NCBI GenBank assembly: GCA_017547685.1
Contig: JAFYPD010000063.1
Coordinates: 1-38,812 of the forward strand
Length of the DNA: 38,812 nucleotides
Source of the DNA: Peptococcaceae bacterium
Lineage (GTDB): Bacteria; Bacillota; Peptococcia; Peptococcales; Peptococcaceae
Direction: 5' to 3'
A program made the position numbers and the translations under genes. Each line of letters starts with the position of its first letter. Positions within the stretch are counted from its first letter, which is position 1. Positions 38,781-38,812 of the stretch are shown here, piece by piece. Under the pieces are notes generated by a model, which saw only the letters and a list, made by a program, of their open reading frames with translations, had not been told where the DNA came from and made no database searches.

Positions 38781-38812
38781 AATTGTATAAAATTTTTGTA
38801 AAATATTATGGA

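Overview
The window looks like a chromosomal segment of a low-to-moderate GC member of the Bacillota, most likely a sporulating Clostridia-type anaerobe. The evidence is CodY, the sporulation protein YlbJ, an Agr-like GHKL kinase with a LytTR regulator, ABC-F and DUF4143 proteins, strong AGGAGG ribosome sites, frequent GTG/TTG starts and sigma-A type promoters. No rRNA, tRNA, CRISPR array, prophage or complete insertion sequence is visible. The first gene is complete, but the window starts only 52 bases before it.

Layout. (1) 1-2186: Agr-like LytTR response regulator and GHKL sensor kinase. (2) 2197-5652: conserved ylbJ-tmcAL(ylbM) / yceD(ylbN)-rpmF neighbourhood, split into two divergent units. 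(3) 5653-10276: accessory block with a gene remnant, a SulP anion transporter paired with an unknown protein, and a DUF234-type ATPase; three copies of one hairpin repeat serve as terminators here. (4) 10283-15278: LysR regulator divergent from an SLC13/DASS permease and a type I phosphodiesterase/pyrophosphatase, apparently an anion uptake and hydrolysis module. (5) 15368-17995: an intergenic repeat, then a compact operon of zinc-ribbon protein, lone ABC ATPase and a protein with an internal duplication, ended by the fourth hairpin repeat. (6) 18012-21098: two tandem DHA2 drug-efflux paralogues. (7) 21240-26024: amidase, ABC ATPase fragment, GT8 glycosyltransferase coupled to a PF06541 membrane protein, and a DUF4143 ATPase behind a 22-23 bp tandem array. 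(8) 26042-31447: ABC-F protein, a 152-base fold-back element, aminotransferase, dusB, codY. (9) 31501-34520: a TIGR03915/TIGR03916 DNA repair pair divergent from comF. (10) 34569-38721: DnaA-box cluster, polar amino-acid ABC transporter, purine permease.

The strongest second-look items are regulatory. A 14-base site matching the Bacillus SOS (LexA/DinR) consensus at 13 of 14 positions lies inside the promoter spacer of the radical-SAM DNA repair operon, next to the opposing comF promoter. Three perfect DnaA boxes plus one variant sit in a single intergenic region not next to dnaA. A tandem array resembling CodY boxes precedes the DUF4143 ATPase. A hairpin repeat is reused as a terminator four times. 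The unknown three-gene operon at 15545-17938 is the best candidate for an undescribed protein system.

Protein families were recognised from motifs by eye; no database search was run. Promoter calls rest on -35/-10 matches and spacing alone.
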